Below are positions 35,643-45,353 of a stretch of DNA of 64,000 bases, piece after piece. The notes below the pieces were generated by a model. That model worked only from the letters and a program-made list of their open reading frames with translations. It searched no databases and was not told where the DNA came from. Within the stretch, counting starts at the first letter, position 1, and every line of letters begins with the position of its first letter. Source of the stretch: Xylanibacillus composti (GTDB lineage Bacteria; Bacillota; Bacilli; Paenibacillales; K13); contig NZ_BOVK01000006.1 of the NCBI RefSeq assembly GCF_018403685.1, positions 1 through 64,000 of the forward strand. The letters run 5' to 3'. The position numbers and the translations under genes are program-made.

Positions 35643-35702
35643 ATTCGTCTATCAGGCATAGCTATGGGCACAATCCGCTTAACAGAAGGAGTGGAGCCTG
35701 TT

Positions 35703-36569
35703 ATGGAATACCGCAAGATGCTCAACACCGGAGACATGCGGAAGATGAAAAAGGAAGGGCAGCCGATCGCCATGGTGACCGCGTACGATTATCCTTCTGC
35801 CAAGCTGGCAGAAGAAGCCGGAGCGGATATTATCTTTGTCGGCGACTCGCTCGGCATGGTCGTGCTTGGATACGACTCGACGATTCCGGTCACAATGGAA
35901 GATATGATTCATCATACGAAAGCGGTAACTCGCGCTGTCAAGAACAGCTTCGTGCTGGCGGATATGCCGTTTCTAAGCTATCACGGCAGCATCGATTTCA
36001 CCTTGCGCAACGCAGCGCGGCTTATGCAAGAAGGCATGGCCAAGGCTGTGAAGCTCGAGGGCGGCGCGGAAATTTGCGATGCGGTATCGGCCTGCGTGAA
36101 GGCAGGCGTGCCGGTAATGGGCCATATCGGTCTGACTCCGCAGGCGATCAACCAGCTTGGCGGCTACAAGGTCCAGGGCAAGCGTGTGGACCAAGCGATC
36201 AAGCTGGTCGAGGATGCGAAGGCGCTTGAACAAGCAGGGGCATTCGCCGTTGTGCTGGAGATGGTTCCCGAACCGCTGGCGGCCTGGATTACCGAGCAAA
36301 TTTCCATTCCTACGATCGGAATCGGAGCAGGCAGAGGCTGCGACGGACAGGTTCTAGTCTATCACGATTTGCTGCAGTATGCTTCACCGGTAAAGGCCCG
36401 CTTCGTCAAGCCCTACGCGAATGTGCAGGACATAGTGCGCGATGCTATCGGTCAGTACGTGAAGGAAGTGAAAGCGCGTATGTTTCCGGAGGAGACGCAT
36501 GTGTTCCCTATGGATGCGGACGTTATGGATGAAGTCAAGAGCATCCCCCGGAAAGGCGGAGAAGCATGA
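35703..36569 (+). CDS. panB: Ketopantoate hydroxymethyltransferase
   Basis: Transfers a one-carbon unit from methylene-tetrahydrofolate to ketoisovalerate, the first step of pantothenate synthesis. Conserved segments are [33 protein letters not shown] (metal aspartate), MGHIGLTPQ and [16 protein letters not shown] start at the ATG at 35703 with GAAGGAG at 35686-35692; the ORF-extending start at 35601 would place the attenuator hairpin inside the gene. Length is 288 residues; it overlaps panC by 4 bases. Confidence 0.95.
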   Translation: MEYRKMLNTGDMRKMKKEGQPIAMVTAYDYPSAKLAEEAGADIIFVGDSLGMVVLGYDSTIPVTMEDMIHHTKAVTRAVKNSFVLADMPFLSYHGSIDFTLRNAARLMQEGMAKAVKLEGGAEICDAVSACVKAGVPVMGHIGLTPQAINQLGGYKVQGKRVDQAIKLVEDAKALEQAGAFAVVLEMVPEPLAAWITEQISIPTIGIGAGRGCDGQVLVYHDLLQYASPVKARFVKPYANVQDIVRDAIGQYVKEVKARMFPEETHVFPMDADVMDEVKSIPRKGGEA

Positions 36570-37462
36570 TCATTTGCCGTTCTGTCGAAGAAATGCGTCA
36601 ATGGCTAAGAGCACAAAGCGCCTATCGAACGGGCAAAACCCGTACAGTTGGCCTCGTTCCGACAATGGGGTATTTGCATGACGGCCATCTCAGCCTCGTC
36701 AAGCGTGCGAAGCGGGAGAACGATTATACGGTACTGAGCATTTTTGTCAATCCGCTCCAGTTCGGGCCGACAGAGGATTTCGAACGATATCCGCGGGATG
36801 AAGAGCGGGATTTGGCGTTGGCGGAGGGGGTTGGCACGGACGCGGTTTTTCTGCCTTCACTGGGAGCAATGTATCCCGATAAGCCGTTGACGACCGTGCA
36901 GGTAGCCGGCATTACGGAAGCGCTTTGCGGCGCGTCCCGCCCAGGTCATTTCGACGGTGTAGCTACTGTTGTCAGCAAGCTGTTCCATATAGTGGATCCG
37001 GATCGCGCCTATTTTGGCATGAAGGATGCGCAGCAGGTTGCCGTGCTTACACAGATGGTGAATGATTTGAATCTGGATACGACGATTGTGCGCTGTCCTA
37101 CGCTTCGTGAAGCGGACGGCCTGGCGTTGAGCTCGCGCAACGTATATTTGACGCCGGAAGAGAGAAGCCAAGCGACGGTTTTGTACAAAGCGCTCCAAGC
37201 TTTGCGGGAAGCCTTGAAGGATCGGGAGCTGACTGTAGCGCAGGCGGAACGCTTGTTAATGGACACCATCCAGCAATCGCCGCTGGCAGTGATCGAGTAT
37301 GCGGAAGTGCGAACGTTTCCGCGGCTGGAAGCGCCTGCGCGCGAGAGCCGCATGATGGAATGGATCGAGCATCAAGGAACAGCATTAATCGCCGCGTTGG
37401 CTGTCAAATTCGGCAATACCCGGCTAATCGACAATATGGTGTTCGACCATGATCCTGAATAA
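36566..37462 (+). CDS. panC: Pantothenate synthetase
   Basis: ATP-dependent ligase joining pantoate and beta-alanine. [14 protein letters not shown] at residues 32-45 holds the HxGH nucleotide motif; [18 protein letters not shown] and FGMKDAQQ are later signatures, and LSSRNVYL is the mobile-loop region. Length of 298 residues is normal. It overlaps panB by ATGA and is followed by panD 15 bases later. Confidence 0.96.
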   Translation: MIICRSVEEMRQWLRAQSAYRTGKTRTVGLVPTMGYLHDGHLSLVKRAKRENDYTVLSIFVNPLQFGPTEDFERYPRDEERDLALAEGVGTDAVFLPSLGAMYPDKPLTTVQVAGITEALCGASRPGHFDGVATVVSKLFHIVDPDRAYFGMKDAQQVAVLTQMVNDLNLDTTIVRCPTLREADGLALSSRNVYLTPEERSQATVLYKALQALREALKDRELTVAQAERLLMDTIQQSPLAVIEYAEVRTFPRLEAPARESRMMEWIEHQGTALIAALAVKFGNTRLIDNMVFDHDPE

Positions 37463-37477
37463 AGGAGGTGCTGCGGG

Positions 37478-37861
37478 ATGTTTCGGACCATGATGAAATC
37501 CAAGCTTCATCGCGCTACCGTTACGGAAGCCAATCTGCAATATGTAGGCAGTGTCACCATTGACGAAGCGCTTATGGAAGCTGTCGACCTGCTGCCGAAT
37601 GAGAAGGTGCAGATCGTCAATAACAATAACGGCGCCCGGTTGGAAACCTATGTGATTCCCGGTCCCCGCGGGTCGGGCGTCATTTGCTTGAACGGCGCTG
37701 CGGCAAGACTCGTTCAGCCAGGCGATATTGTCATTATTATTGCCTATGCGATCATGAGCGACGATGAGTCCAGAACCTACAAGCCGAAAGTTGCCTTAAT
37801 GGATGAGCACAACCGTATTAAAGAAATGATCGGCGAGGAAATCCACGCCACCATTGTGTAA
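37478..37861 (+). CDS. panD: Aspartate 1-decarboxylase proenzyme
   Basis: Makes beta-alanine for PanC. The proenzyme cleaves itself between G24 and S25 (in YVGSVTID) to form the pyruvoyl group, and this start places them at exactly the usual residues. Y58-type and N72-type conserved segments [10 protein letters not shown] and [12 protein letters not shown] follow. Length of 127 residues is standard. AAAGGAGGTG precedes the ATG. Confidence 0.97.
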   Translation: MFRTMMKSKLHRATVTEANLQYVGSVTIDEALMEAVDLLPNEKVQIVNNNNGARLETYVIPGPRGSGVICLNGAAARLVQPGDIVIIIAYAIMSDDESRTYKPKVALMDEHNRIKEMIGEEIHATIV

Positions 37862-37967
37862 CATGTGACATCCTCCGAATGCATGCATGAAAGTCGCCGA
37901 GGTAACAAAGAATGAATGTACCTGCTCACTCGGCGCTCAGCCGGATATGCCAAGGAGGGAAACGTGC

Positions 37968-38600
37968 ATGTTCAAGCATATGTTTGCCGTAATGAACGAG
38001 ATGCTCGATCACATAATTGCCAACTTGGATCAAGCAAAGGGAAACGAAAGACAGGAGCTGCTGGATCAGCTCGCCGTACTGAAATCAATGAGCGACACCT
38101 GCATTGAGGAGTGGCTTCTGTTCGAGGAAAAAATGGGTGTGCTGCATCCAAAACCGGCTACGGCTTTAGTCGATGCTCCTTCACCGGCACTGGGCGATTC
38201 TCAAGCATGGCGCGAAGCGTATGAAAGAGGACATGGCTTCCTAAAGCTGCTGATGTTTGAACAATCGATTGAACAATTTGAAGAAGCAGTCCGTCTGCAG
38301 CCGGATTTTTTGCCGGCAAGATTTTACTTGGCACTTTGTTACATGCAGCATGGGGATACCGGAGAAGCATACAGGCATTTTCAATTTATCATTCAATTAT
38401 CCGGCGATTCCAGGCTGAAAGCCGTTGCCTATAATGCAATGGGCTGCATACAAGTGAAAAAACGCAATTTGGAAAAGGCGGTAGAGCTGTTCATGCTGGC
38501 GCATGAGCAGGATCCCGATTTGGATGACCCGATTCGCAATATGCAGGTTCTGACTGGAGAAACGGGCAGCCTGCAGATGGGGTCCGGATTTCCCCACTGA
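37968..38600 (+). CDS. TPR-containing protein of unknown function
   Basis: A 210-residue protein with an N-terminal helical, acidic region and a C-terminal TPR region (FEQSIEQFEEAVRLQPDF, ARFYLALCYMQHGDTGEAYRHF, NLEKAVELFMLAHEQDPD). No signal peptide. The ATG at 37968 has AAGGAGGG at 37952-37959; the longer frame from 37887 lacks one. It lies between panD and dinG and is not part of the pantothenate pathway by sequence. Function unknown. Confidence 0.82.
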   Translation: MFKHMFAVMNEMLDHIIANLDQAKGNERQELLDQLAVLKSMSDTCIEEWLLFEEKMGVLHPKPATALVDAPSPALGDSQAWREAYERGHGFLKLLMFEQSIEQFEEAVRLQPDFLPARFYLALCYMQHGDTGEAYRHFQFIIQLSGDSRLKAVAYNAMGCIQVKKRNLEKAVELFMLAHEQDPDLDDPIRNMQVLTGETGSLQMGSGFPH

Positions 38601-38648
38601 CTCTGGGAATCTGCCGCCTGGGCCCGGAAAGGGATGGAAGGCGGACTC

Positions 38649-41570
38649 ATGAAATTTGTAGTCATTGATTTTGAAACAACCGGAAATTCAGCCGAAGACC
38701 AGATTATCCAGGTTGGCGCTGCCGTTGTAGAGGACGATACAATCTCACGCATGTACAGCTCGTTCGTGAAGCCAGATATTCCGATTCCGGCCTTTATCGA
38801 ACGATTGACAGGCATTCATGACGATATGGTAAAGGACGCGCCCGAGTTGGAGGAAGTGATGAACGAGCTTCTTCCGCTGCTGGATGGCAGCGTCCTTGTC
38901 GCGCATCATGCAGCATTTGATGCCGGGTTTCTGCAGCGCGCCCTTGAGCAATGCGGATATGCGCCATTCGGAGGCCCTGTGCTCGATACGATGGATCTGC
39001 TGAGAATGCTGTACCCGGGACTCGGCAGCCTGCAGCTTTCCATGGTTGCCGCCGCTTTCGGGATTGAGCACGAACGGGCTCATCAGGCTGACAGCGATGC
39101 AGAAGTGACAGCGCGCATATTCCTTCAGATTCTAGACAAGCTGGAAAGCCTGCCCTTGCTGACGATTCAGCGTCTCTGCCACTTGTTTGACAGGCCGGAA
39201 GTGACGCAGGCAGCGGATTTGGCTTGGTTTCTGGGAGAGCTGCGGACACGGAAGGAACAGCAGATTCAAATGGAAGAAAAGGAATCCGACTATTTCCGGC
39301 AATTCGTACTTCGGGTATCCGAATGGACAGAGGAGAGACCGGCGCGCGACGAAGAAGACGAAGCCTTCGACCTGGAGCCGGAATTCGCCAAGTTTTATGA
39401 ACAGTTCAAGGAAGAAGCCGTCAAGCGCTTTCCGCAGTTTGAGCCGCGGGAGGCTCAGGATCAGATGATTCATGAAGTGTACCAATGCCTTTCCGAGGAC
39501 AAGCATCTGCTTATTGAAGCTGGCACCGGAACCGGCAAATCCCTGGGTTATCTGATTCCCGCGCTGCATTACAGCATCCTGCATGAACAAAAAGTAACCG
39601 TCAGCACGCACACCATCAACTTGCAGGAACAGCTTCGCCAGCGGGACATTCCGTTATTAAATGAGCTCTTTCCCGTGCCATTCCGGGCTGCCGTTCTAAA
39701 AGGCCGCAGCCATTACTTGTGTCTCCGCAAATTCGAGCATAAAATTAATCATAGGGACTTTGATGCAATCAAGGACGATCTGGTCGCAGCTTCACAGATG
39801 GTGATCTGGCTTGGAGAAACCGATCATGGGGATGAGGAGGAACTGCAGTTCGGCAACAAAGGCGCCGAGTTCTGGTCAGACGTTTCCAGCGACGCCGATT
39901 CCTGCCTCAACCGGGCATGTCCTTGGTTCCGGCGTTGTTTCTACCATAGGGCGAAGCATCAGGCGAATATTGCGGATGTGGTCATCACGAATCATTCCCT
40001 GTTATTCACGGATACACAGGCGGATTCGCGCCTTCTGCCTGCATATTCCCGGCTCATTGTAGACGAGGCCCATCATTTCGAGGAAACGGCGGCCAAGCAT
40101 TTGGGCAGTCAAGCGAACTATTTCGGTCTGCTGAATACGCTCGGTTGGCTGTACAAGGATGGCCAGAACGGCAGGCTGCCTGCATTGGCGAGAATGCTGC
40201 GCAGCGAGGCAGCCAGCGCCCCTACGGAGGCTTATCCTGAACAATGGGCCGAGGAGACAGAAGCACTGTTCCCGATCGTTGCCGAGTCGAAGGAGCACTG
40301 GGACCAGCTTTGTGAAAGCATGTACAAGGCCTTTATTGAGAGCAATCGCCAGGCAGCCACGGATACCGGTCAGGTCGTTCGCTTGAGGGCGGATCAGCTT
40401 CCCGATGATTGGGAGACGCTGCAGCTCAATGGCGAACTGCTGCAGGAGCGTCTTGCTCTCCTGTTGAAGAAGGCGGAGAAGCTTGCGCAAACCATTCGCG
40501 AGGCTTGGGACGATACGGAGATACAAGCGCAGCTAACGGACATATCCGGTACACTTAAGGACTTGCAAAGGTTGAAAGACACGATTAAGAAATTCATGAA
40601 GCTCAATGATTCATCGACTGTATACTGGCTGGAAGCACAGGCTGCATATCGTTACAAGTCGCTGCAGCTGGTAGCCGTGCCCATCGATGTGAGCGAACAG
40701 CTGCGAAGCTTGTTTTTTCAAGCAAAAGACAGCATCATCCTTACTTCTGCGACATTGTCTGTGAAGCAGTCGTTCGAGTATATTATAGATCAGCTAGGTT
40801 TGGCAGACGATTATGCCAGCGGCCGACTGCAAACGACAGTGCTCCCGTCTCCATTTGACTATCGCAGCAAGGTATTGGTCTGTATTCCGAGGGATTTCCC
40901 GAAGCTGAAAGGCGGAGGGCAAGGGGAAGAGGCATTTCTGCGTCAGCTTGCGTCTACGATTGTAGAAACAGCGGTTGCCACTCGCGGCCGTATGCTAGTG
41001 TTGTTTACATCGTATCGGATGCTGAAGCAGGCGCACGAGCTGCTGAAGGAGCCATTGGAATGGAACGGGATCGAGCTGCTTGGCCAAGGTGTGGAGACGC
41101 ATAATCGCAGCAAGCTCACGCGCTGGTTTAAGGAGAGCGAAGCCTGTGTGCTGCTCGGCACAAGCAGCTTTTGGGAAGGCGTGGACATTCCCGGCGATGC
41201 GCTGACATGTCTGGCCATGGTTCGCCTGCCATTCCAGCCGCCCAATCACCCGCTGGTCGAAGCCAAGTGCGAACGATTGAAGCTGCAGAAAAAAAATCCG
41301 TTCATGCATTACTCCGTTCCGCAAGCGGTAATCCGATTCAAGCAGGGCTTCGGACGATTAATTCGTACCGCGCAGGATCAGGGGATTGTCATTCTATTTG
41401 ATACCAGAGTGCTGGATACGTTTTATGGCAAGCATTTTCTGTACTCGCTGCCAGGACCGAAGATTGAACATATGAAGACGGATATGCTTGTACCGCGTGT
41501 TCAACAATGGTTGGATAGGGAGGAGCAGGTCCCGGCCAATCTCGTTGACGAAAAGGGGGAGCAAGGATGA
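38649..41570 (+). CDS. dinG: ATP-dependent helicase DinG with exonuclease domain
   Basis: Large XPD/DinG-family helicase fused to an N-terminal DEDDh 3'-5' exonuclease domain (VVIDFETTG at residues 4-12; HHAAFDAGFL). The helicase has Walker A EAGTGTGKS near residue 291 and the DEAH box IVDEAHHFEE near 470. Four cysteines matching the iron-sulfur site are visible: one in YLCLRKF and three in SCLNRACPWFRRC (spacing C-x4-C-x5-C), as in E. coli DinG. Later motif: GTSSFWEGVDIPG. I start at 38649 after GGAAGGCGG. Length is 973 residues. It overlaps rex by ATGA. Confidence 0.94.
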   Translation: MKFVVIDFETTGNSAEDQIIQVGAAVVEDDTISRMYSSFVKPDIPIPAFIERLTGIHDDMVKDAPELEEVMNELLPLLDGSVLVAHHAAFDAGFLQRALEQCGYAPFGGPVLDTMDLLRMLYPGLGSLQLSMVAAAFGIEHERAHQADSDAEVTARIFLQILDKLESLPLLTIQRLCHLFDRPEVTQAADLAWFLGELRTRKEQQIQMEEKESDYFRQFVLRVSEWTEERPARDEEDEAFDLEPEFAKFYEQFKEEAVKRFPQFEPREAQDQMIHEVYQCLSEDKHLLIEAGTGTGKSLGYLIPALHYSILHEQKVTVSTHTINLQEQLRQRDIPLLNELFPVPFRAAVLKGRSHYLCLRKFEHKINHRDFDAIKDDLVAASQMVIWLGETDHGDEEELQFGNKGAEFWSDVSSDADSCLNRACPWFRRCFYHRAKHQANIADVVITNHSLLFTDTQADSRLLPAYSRLIVDEAHHFEETAAKHLGSQANYFGLLNTLGWLYKDGQNGRLPALARMLRSEAASAPTEAYPEQWAEETEALFPIVAESKEHWDQLCESMYKAFIESNRQAATDTGQVVRLRADQLPDDWETLQLNGELLQERLALLLKKAEKLAQTIREAWDDTEIQAQLTDISGTLKDLQRLKDTIKKFMKLNDSSTVYWLEAQAAYRYKSLQLVAVPIDVSEQLRSLFFQAKDSIILTSATLSVKQSFEYIIDQLGLADDYASGRLQTTVLPSPFDYRSKVLVCIPRDFPKLKGGGQGEEAFLRQLASTIVETAVATRGRMLVLFTSYRMLKQAHELLKEPLEWNGIELLGQGVETHNRSKLTRWFKESEACVLLGTSSFWEGVDIPGDALTCLAMVRLPFQPPNHPLVEAKCERLKLQKKNPFMHYSVPQAVIRFKQGFGRLIRTAQDQGIVILFDTRVLDTFYGKHFLYSLPGPKIEHMKTDMLVPRVQQWLDREEQVPANLVDEKGEQG

Positions 41571-42187
41571 AAGGACCGAAAATATCAGAAGCGGTTGTCA
41601 GAAGACTGCCCATCTACTTGCGTTACTTGAATGAGCTTGCGCTGTCGGAAGTACAAACTGTCTCTTCACAAGCGCTGGGCCAGAAGCTTGATCTCAATCC
41701 AGCGCAAATCCGCAAGGATCTGGCCTATTTCGGTGAATTTGGCAAGAAGGGGATCGGCTATGATGTGGGGTATTTGATAGAGAAAATACGTCATATACTG
41801 AAGCTGGACCAAATGATCCATGTTGCTTTGGTTGGCGCAGGCAATTTGGGTCAGGCCTTAAGCAATTACAACAAGTATTTGCAGGACAACATGAAGATTG
41901 TTTGCATCTTTGACGCCTCGCCTGCCAAGATTGGCACGACGATCAACAATATCGAGGTGCAGCCGATCGGGGCGCTGCAGCAAGTTGTGCAAGAGATGGG
42001 AGTGCGAGTCGGGATCATAACCGTGCCTGCTTCAGAGGCGCAAAATGTTGCAAACCGTTTTGTGCAAGCTGGAGTCGAGGCAATCCTTAACTTTGCGCCC
42101 GCTATTCTGAAGGTGCCTTCCGAAGTACGGGTTCATTATGCGGATTTCACGACAGAGCTTCATAGTCTGGCATATTATCTGGATTAG
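41567..42187 (+). CDS. rex: Redox-sensing transcriptional repressor Rex
   Basis: NADH/NAD ratio sensor that represses fermentation and respiratory genes when NADH is low. The N-terminal winged helix (residues 1-80) has VRRLPIYLRYLNEL and NPAQIRKDLAYFGEFGKKGIGY; the Rossmann domain has VALVGAGNLGQAL near residue 87. Length of 206 residues is normal. It is coupled to dinG by a 4-base overlap. Expected targets include ackA-type fermentation genes, and qcr is upstream in the window. Confidence 0.96.
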   Translation: MKGPKISEAVVRRLPIYLRYLNELALSEVQTVSSQALGQKLDLNPAQIRKDLAYFGEFGKKGIGYDVGYLIEKIRHILKLDQMIHVALVGAGNLGQALSNYNKYLQDNMKIVCIFDASPAKIGTTINNIEVQPIGALQQVVQEMGVRVGIITVPASEAQNVANRFVQAGVEAILNFAPAILKVPSEVRVHYADFTTELHSLAYYLD

Positions 42188-42234
42188 CTGTCAGACTTAG
42201 AACCAGAGTCATGGTAGCAGGCTTGACGGCATAC

Positions 42235-42286
42235 ATATAAGGCTGTCCCAGTATCATTCAAAAATGATCCTTGGACAGCCTTATAT
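42235..42286. repeat. Long perfect inverted repeat between convergent genes
   Basis: ATATAAGGCTGTCC at 42235-42248 and GGACAGCCTTATAT at 42273-42286 are perfect 14-base arms; inside, ATCATT and AATGAT form a second 6-base stem. It lies between convergent rex and the phosphate transporter gene, so it could act as a two-way terminator, although neither strand has a proper T-tract. The arm sequence also resembles insertion sequence or MITE ends. Confidence 0.75.
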
Positions 42287-42308
42287 CGTTCGTATACGTC
42301 CGCATCCA

Positions 42309-43322
42309 TTATCCCGCTATACCGATAGCAACCAACAGCTTGTACGACAGAAAAGCGATTAAAGCAGTGCCCGGCAATGTAAAGATCCAAGCCGAGACGA
42401 TTTTGCCGGCAATGCCCCACCGTACCGAGCTTAACCTTCCGGTCATCCCTACGCCGATAATGGCGCCGGTGATCGTATGTGTGGAGCTGACCGGGATGCC
42501 GATTTTGGATACGGTTGTCAGAATCATAGCTGCCGCAGTTTCTGCAGCAAAGCCGTGAATCGGCTCCAGCTTGCTAAGGCGCATTCCCAACGTCTTGATA
42601 ACTTTCCAACCACCGATCGCCGTTCCGAACGCAATAGCCAGACCGCAAGATGTAATGACCCAGAAAGGAATCGGATCGTCCATGGTAATGCCGCCGACTC
42701 CTCCGGCGACCAGCGCCATCATGATGATGCCCATCGCTTTCTGGGCATCGGAGCTGCCGTGGCTGAAGGCCATCCACGAAACGGATACAAGCTGAAGGAT
42801 GCCGAATGATTTCTTCACCTTGGATGGCTGGACGCCGCCTACAATGATAAGGAGCAGCTTCATAATCAAGTAAGCGAGCACCGCACCGATAATCGGAGAA
42901 ACCAGCATGGCAATCAATACCTTTTGTACTCCGCTCATGATCAAGATGCCGAACCCGCCGTGTGCGACTGCGGCTCCTATAATACCGCCAATCAAGGAAT
43001 GGGAGGCGCTGATCGGCATGCCAATCAACGTCATAAGAATATTCCAGGTGATTGAACCTGCCAGGAGAGCGACGACGACGTAAAGGGTAATATGCTGCGG
43101 ATCCACGATGCCTTGGCTGATCATCTTCGCTACAGCGGTGAAGGCGAAGGCCCCCGCCAAGTTGAGCACTGCCGCCAATAGAACGGCAGGCAATGGCTTC
43201 AGTACCCGTGTGCCTACTACTGTTGCAATTGCATTGGCTGAATCGTTCCAGCCGTTCGTAAAGTCAAATACCAGCGCCATGATGATGACAATGATTACCA
43301 GTAAACTGAAACCTTCAAGCAT
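42309..43322 (-). CDS. pit: PiT family inorganic phosphate transporter
   Basis: Low-affinity phosphate permease of the PiT family, with about ten membrane helices in two similar halves. The signature halves are FDFTNGWNDSANAIATVVGTR near the N-terminus and AFSHGSSDAQKAMGI in the middle; ISASHSLIG and VSSTHTITGAIIG are repeat-related motifs. Length of 337 residues is normal. It overlaps the upstream DUF47 gene by 8 bases, so they are one operon on this strand. Confidence 0.93.
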   Translation of the reverse strand: MLEGFSLLVIIVIIMALVFDFTNGWNDSANAIATVVGTRVLKPLPAVLLAAVLNLAGAFAFTAVAKMISQGIVDPQHITLYVVVALLAGSITWNILMTLIGMPISASHSLIGGIIGAAVAHGGFGILIMSGVQKVLIAMLVSPIIGAVLAYLIMKLLLIIVGGVQPSKVKKSFGILQLVSVSWMAFSHGSSDAQKAMGIIMMALVAGGVGGITMDDPIPFWVITSCGLAIAFGTAIGGWKVIKTLGMRLSKLEPIHGFAAETAAAMILTTVSKIGIPVSSTHTITGAIIGVGMTGRLSSVRWGIAGKIVSAWIFTLPGTALIAFLSYKLLVAIGIAG

Positions 43323-43938
43323 AGCGAAGTACCACGCTTTCCAGGATGTCAGCTACGTCTTCGCAAGCATCGGTAGTTTCTTCCAGCCTTTCATAGATTT
43401 CTTTCAGCTTGAAGTCGTGGTAAGGGTCTTTTGGATTTTTGAAGATTTCACGGATGCCTTCACGCATCAAGCGATCGCCCTCATTTTCAAGGCTGTTGAT
43501 ATGTAAAGTATGCTCGTGTATTTGCATGTACTTTTTCTTGCTCAGCAGCTTGAACGCTTGCAGCATATGCTCGCACTGCGAGACGAGCACCTCGGAGAAC
43601 TGCTTCATGTAATCATCGCTGAAGGAAACGCTCAAGTAGTCGAAGCGCGCTAGAGAAGCCTCCATGCCATCCATGACATCGTCCATCCGGACCGCCAGTT
43701 CCATAATATCTTCGCGATCCAATGGCGTAATAAACACCTGGTTAAGCCCCTTGAACAATTCATGGGTGTAGGAATCTCCGGCATCCTCCAGTTCCTTCAT
43801 GGACTGCAGGTAAGCGGACGGCTCCTTTTCGCCCATCAAGGCTTGTCTCAACAAATGCGAGCCCTTAACGCAGTTTTCTGCGGACTTAATCATCAGGTTG
43901 AGGAAATTCACATCGTCCTTTTTCCGAAATACGAGCAT
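43315..43938 (-). CDS. DUF47 family PhoU-like phosphate transport regulator
   Basis: All-helical PhoU-like protein of 207 residues, the usual partner of PiT permeases (YkaA-type in Bacillus). It has the metal-cluster type motifs LEDAGDSYTHEL, LAVRMDDVMDGMEA and SLENEGDRLMREGI, plus ERLEETTDACEDVADILE at the end. It starts just after an AGGAGGG site at 43943-43949 (minus strand) and precedes pit. The divergent spacer to the next gene is 122 bases. Confidence 0.92.
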   Translation of the reverse strand: MLVFRKKDDVNFLNLMIKSAENCVKGSHLLRQALMGEKEPSAYLQSMKELEDAGDSYTHELFKGLNQVFITPLDREDIMELAVRMDDVMDGMEASLARFDYLSVSFSDDYMKQFSEVLVSQCEHMLQAFKLLSKKKYMQIHEHTLHINSLENEGDRLMREGIREIFKNPKDPYHDFKLKEIYERLEETTDACEDVADILESVVLRYA

Positions 43939-44060
43939 TCGTATCCCTCCTCAAGTATCTTTACACATTCTTAAAATTTACCACAGCCCTCATTCGACAT
44001 GCAATGCAAAATTTGTTACATTAAGAAAGGATCGGATTGGAAAGGAGTCATGATGCAAAA

Positions 44061-45353
44061 ATGGCGAAATTGTTGATCAAAAATGGGACCTTTATTACGA
44101 TGAATAGCGACGATTGTGTTCTCCAGGGATCGATGGCCGTGGAAGAGGATCGTATCACATATTTGGGAAGCGGCGTGCCGGATGGCGAGTTTGACACAGT
44201 GATTGACGGTACATATAGAGTCTACATGCCCGGTTTTGTAAATACACATGGCCATGCCGCAATGTCCTTGCTTCGGGGCTACGCAGATGATCTGGCTCTT
44301 CAAGTATGGCTGGAGGAAAAAATGTGGCCCAACGAGGCGAAATTTACAGCGGAGGACGTCAAGTGGGGGACGATGCTCTCTGCCGCAGAGATGCTGTTAA
44401 GCGGCACAACCGCCTTCGTCGACATGTATGACCATATGGACCAGGTGGCTGCGGTTGTGGAACAGTCCGGCATGCGCGGCTGCCTGACGAGGGGCATGAT
44501 TGGTCTAGTGCCGCCAGACGTGCAGCGGGCGAAGCTCGATGAGGCAACTGCCTTCGTCAGTGCGTGGCACGGGAAAGCAGACGGGCGCATCACTACGATG
44601 ATGTCTCCGCATGCTCCATACACTTGTCCTCCGGAATTTATAGCCAACATTGTGCAAGCTGCGCATGAGCTGGATCAGCCGATACACATTCACATGTCGG
44701 AAACGGCGAGAGAAGTGGCGCAAAATGTCGAACAGTACGGCGAGCGTCCGGTGCGTCACCTTGAGAAACTGGGTGTGTTCAGTCGGCCGTGTCTGGTTGC
44801 CCATGGCGTTCATTTAACCGATGAGGAAATCTCTATATTGGCCAAGTATGACGTGCGTGTCTCTCACAATCCGGGCAGCAACCTGAAGCTGGCCAGCGGA
44901 ATTGCCCGCGTGCCAGAACTGCTGCAAGCAGGCGTCCTCGTATCGCTCGGCACCGATAGCTCGGCAAGCAACAACAATTTGGACCTGCTGGAAGAGGTGC
45001 GGCTTGCCGCCCTGCTTCATAAGGGAACAACGGGCGACCCTACGGCTGTACCTGCTATGGAAGCTTTGAGGATGGGGACCGTATATGGAGCAAGGTCAAT
45101 CTGGCTGGATGATGTAGGGACCTTGGAGATCGGCCAAAAAGCAGATTTTATCTCGATAAACCCGGAGAGATTGCATTACTACCCGAATACAAATTTCGTT
45201 TCGCATCTCGTCTATGCAGCGAATTCCTCAGATGTGATGGACGTTTGGGTCAATGGCAAGCAGTTGGTGAAAGATCGGGAGCTATTGACGTTGGATGAGG
45301 AACAGATCAAGCACCAATTTACTGCTTGCTATGAACGTGTGATCGGCAAATGA
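44061..45353 (+). CDS. mtaD: 5-Methylthioadenosine / S-adenosylhomocysteine deaminase
   Basis: Metal-dependent amidohydrolase of the ATZ/TRZ (MtaD) subfamily, 430 residues. Metal ligands appear in the NTHGHAAM motif near residue 64, IHIHMSE, VAHGV and the aspartate in GTDSSASNN. MtaD deaminates MTA or SAH; other members deaminate guanine-like or chlorohydrolase substrates, so the exact substrate is likely rather than certain. I start at 44061; the ATGs at 44050 and 44053 are out of frame. It overlaps ypmB by ATGA. Confidence 0.85.
   Translation: MAKLLIKNGTFITMNSDDCVLQGSMAVEEDRITYLGSGVPDGEFDTVIDGTYRVYMPGFVNTHGHAAMSLLRGYADDLALQVWLEEKMWPNEAKFTAEDVKWGTMLSAAEMLLSGTTAFVDMYDHMDQVAAVVEQSGMRGCLTRGMIGLVPPDVQRAKLDEATAFVSAWHGKADGRITTMMSPHAPYTCPPEFIANIVQAAHELDQPIHIHMSETAREVAQNVEQYGERPVRHLEKLGVFSRPCLVAHGVHLTDEEISILAKYDVRVSHNPGSNLKLASGIARVPELLQAGVLVSLGTDSSASNNNLDLLEEVRLAALLHKGTTGDPTAVPAMEALRMGTVYGARSIWLDDVGTLEIGQKADFISINPERLHYYPNTNFVSHLVYAANSSDVMDVWVNGKQLVKDRELLTLDEEQIKHQFTACYERVIGK

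Noticed and set aside
43960-43982. PhoP-box-like TTTACA / TTAAAA / TTTACC repeats upstream of the DUF47-pit operon
   Set aside because: The spacing is irregular (11 then 6 bases), and the orientation relative to the minus-strand operon is unclear; too weak to list.
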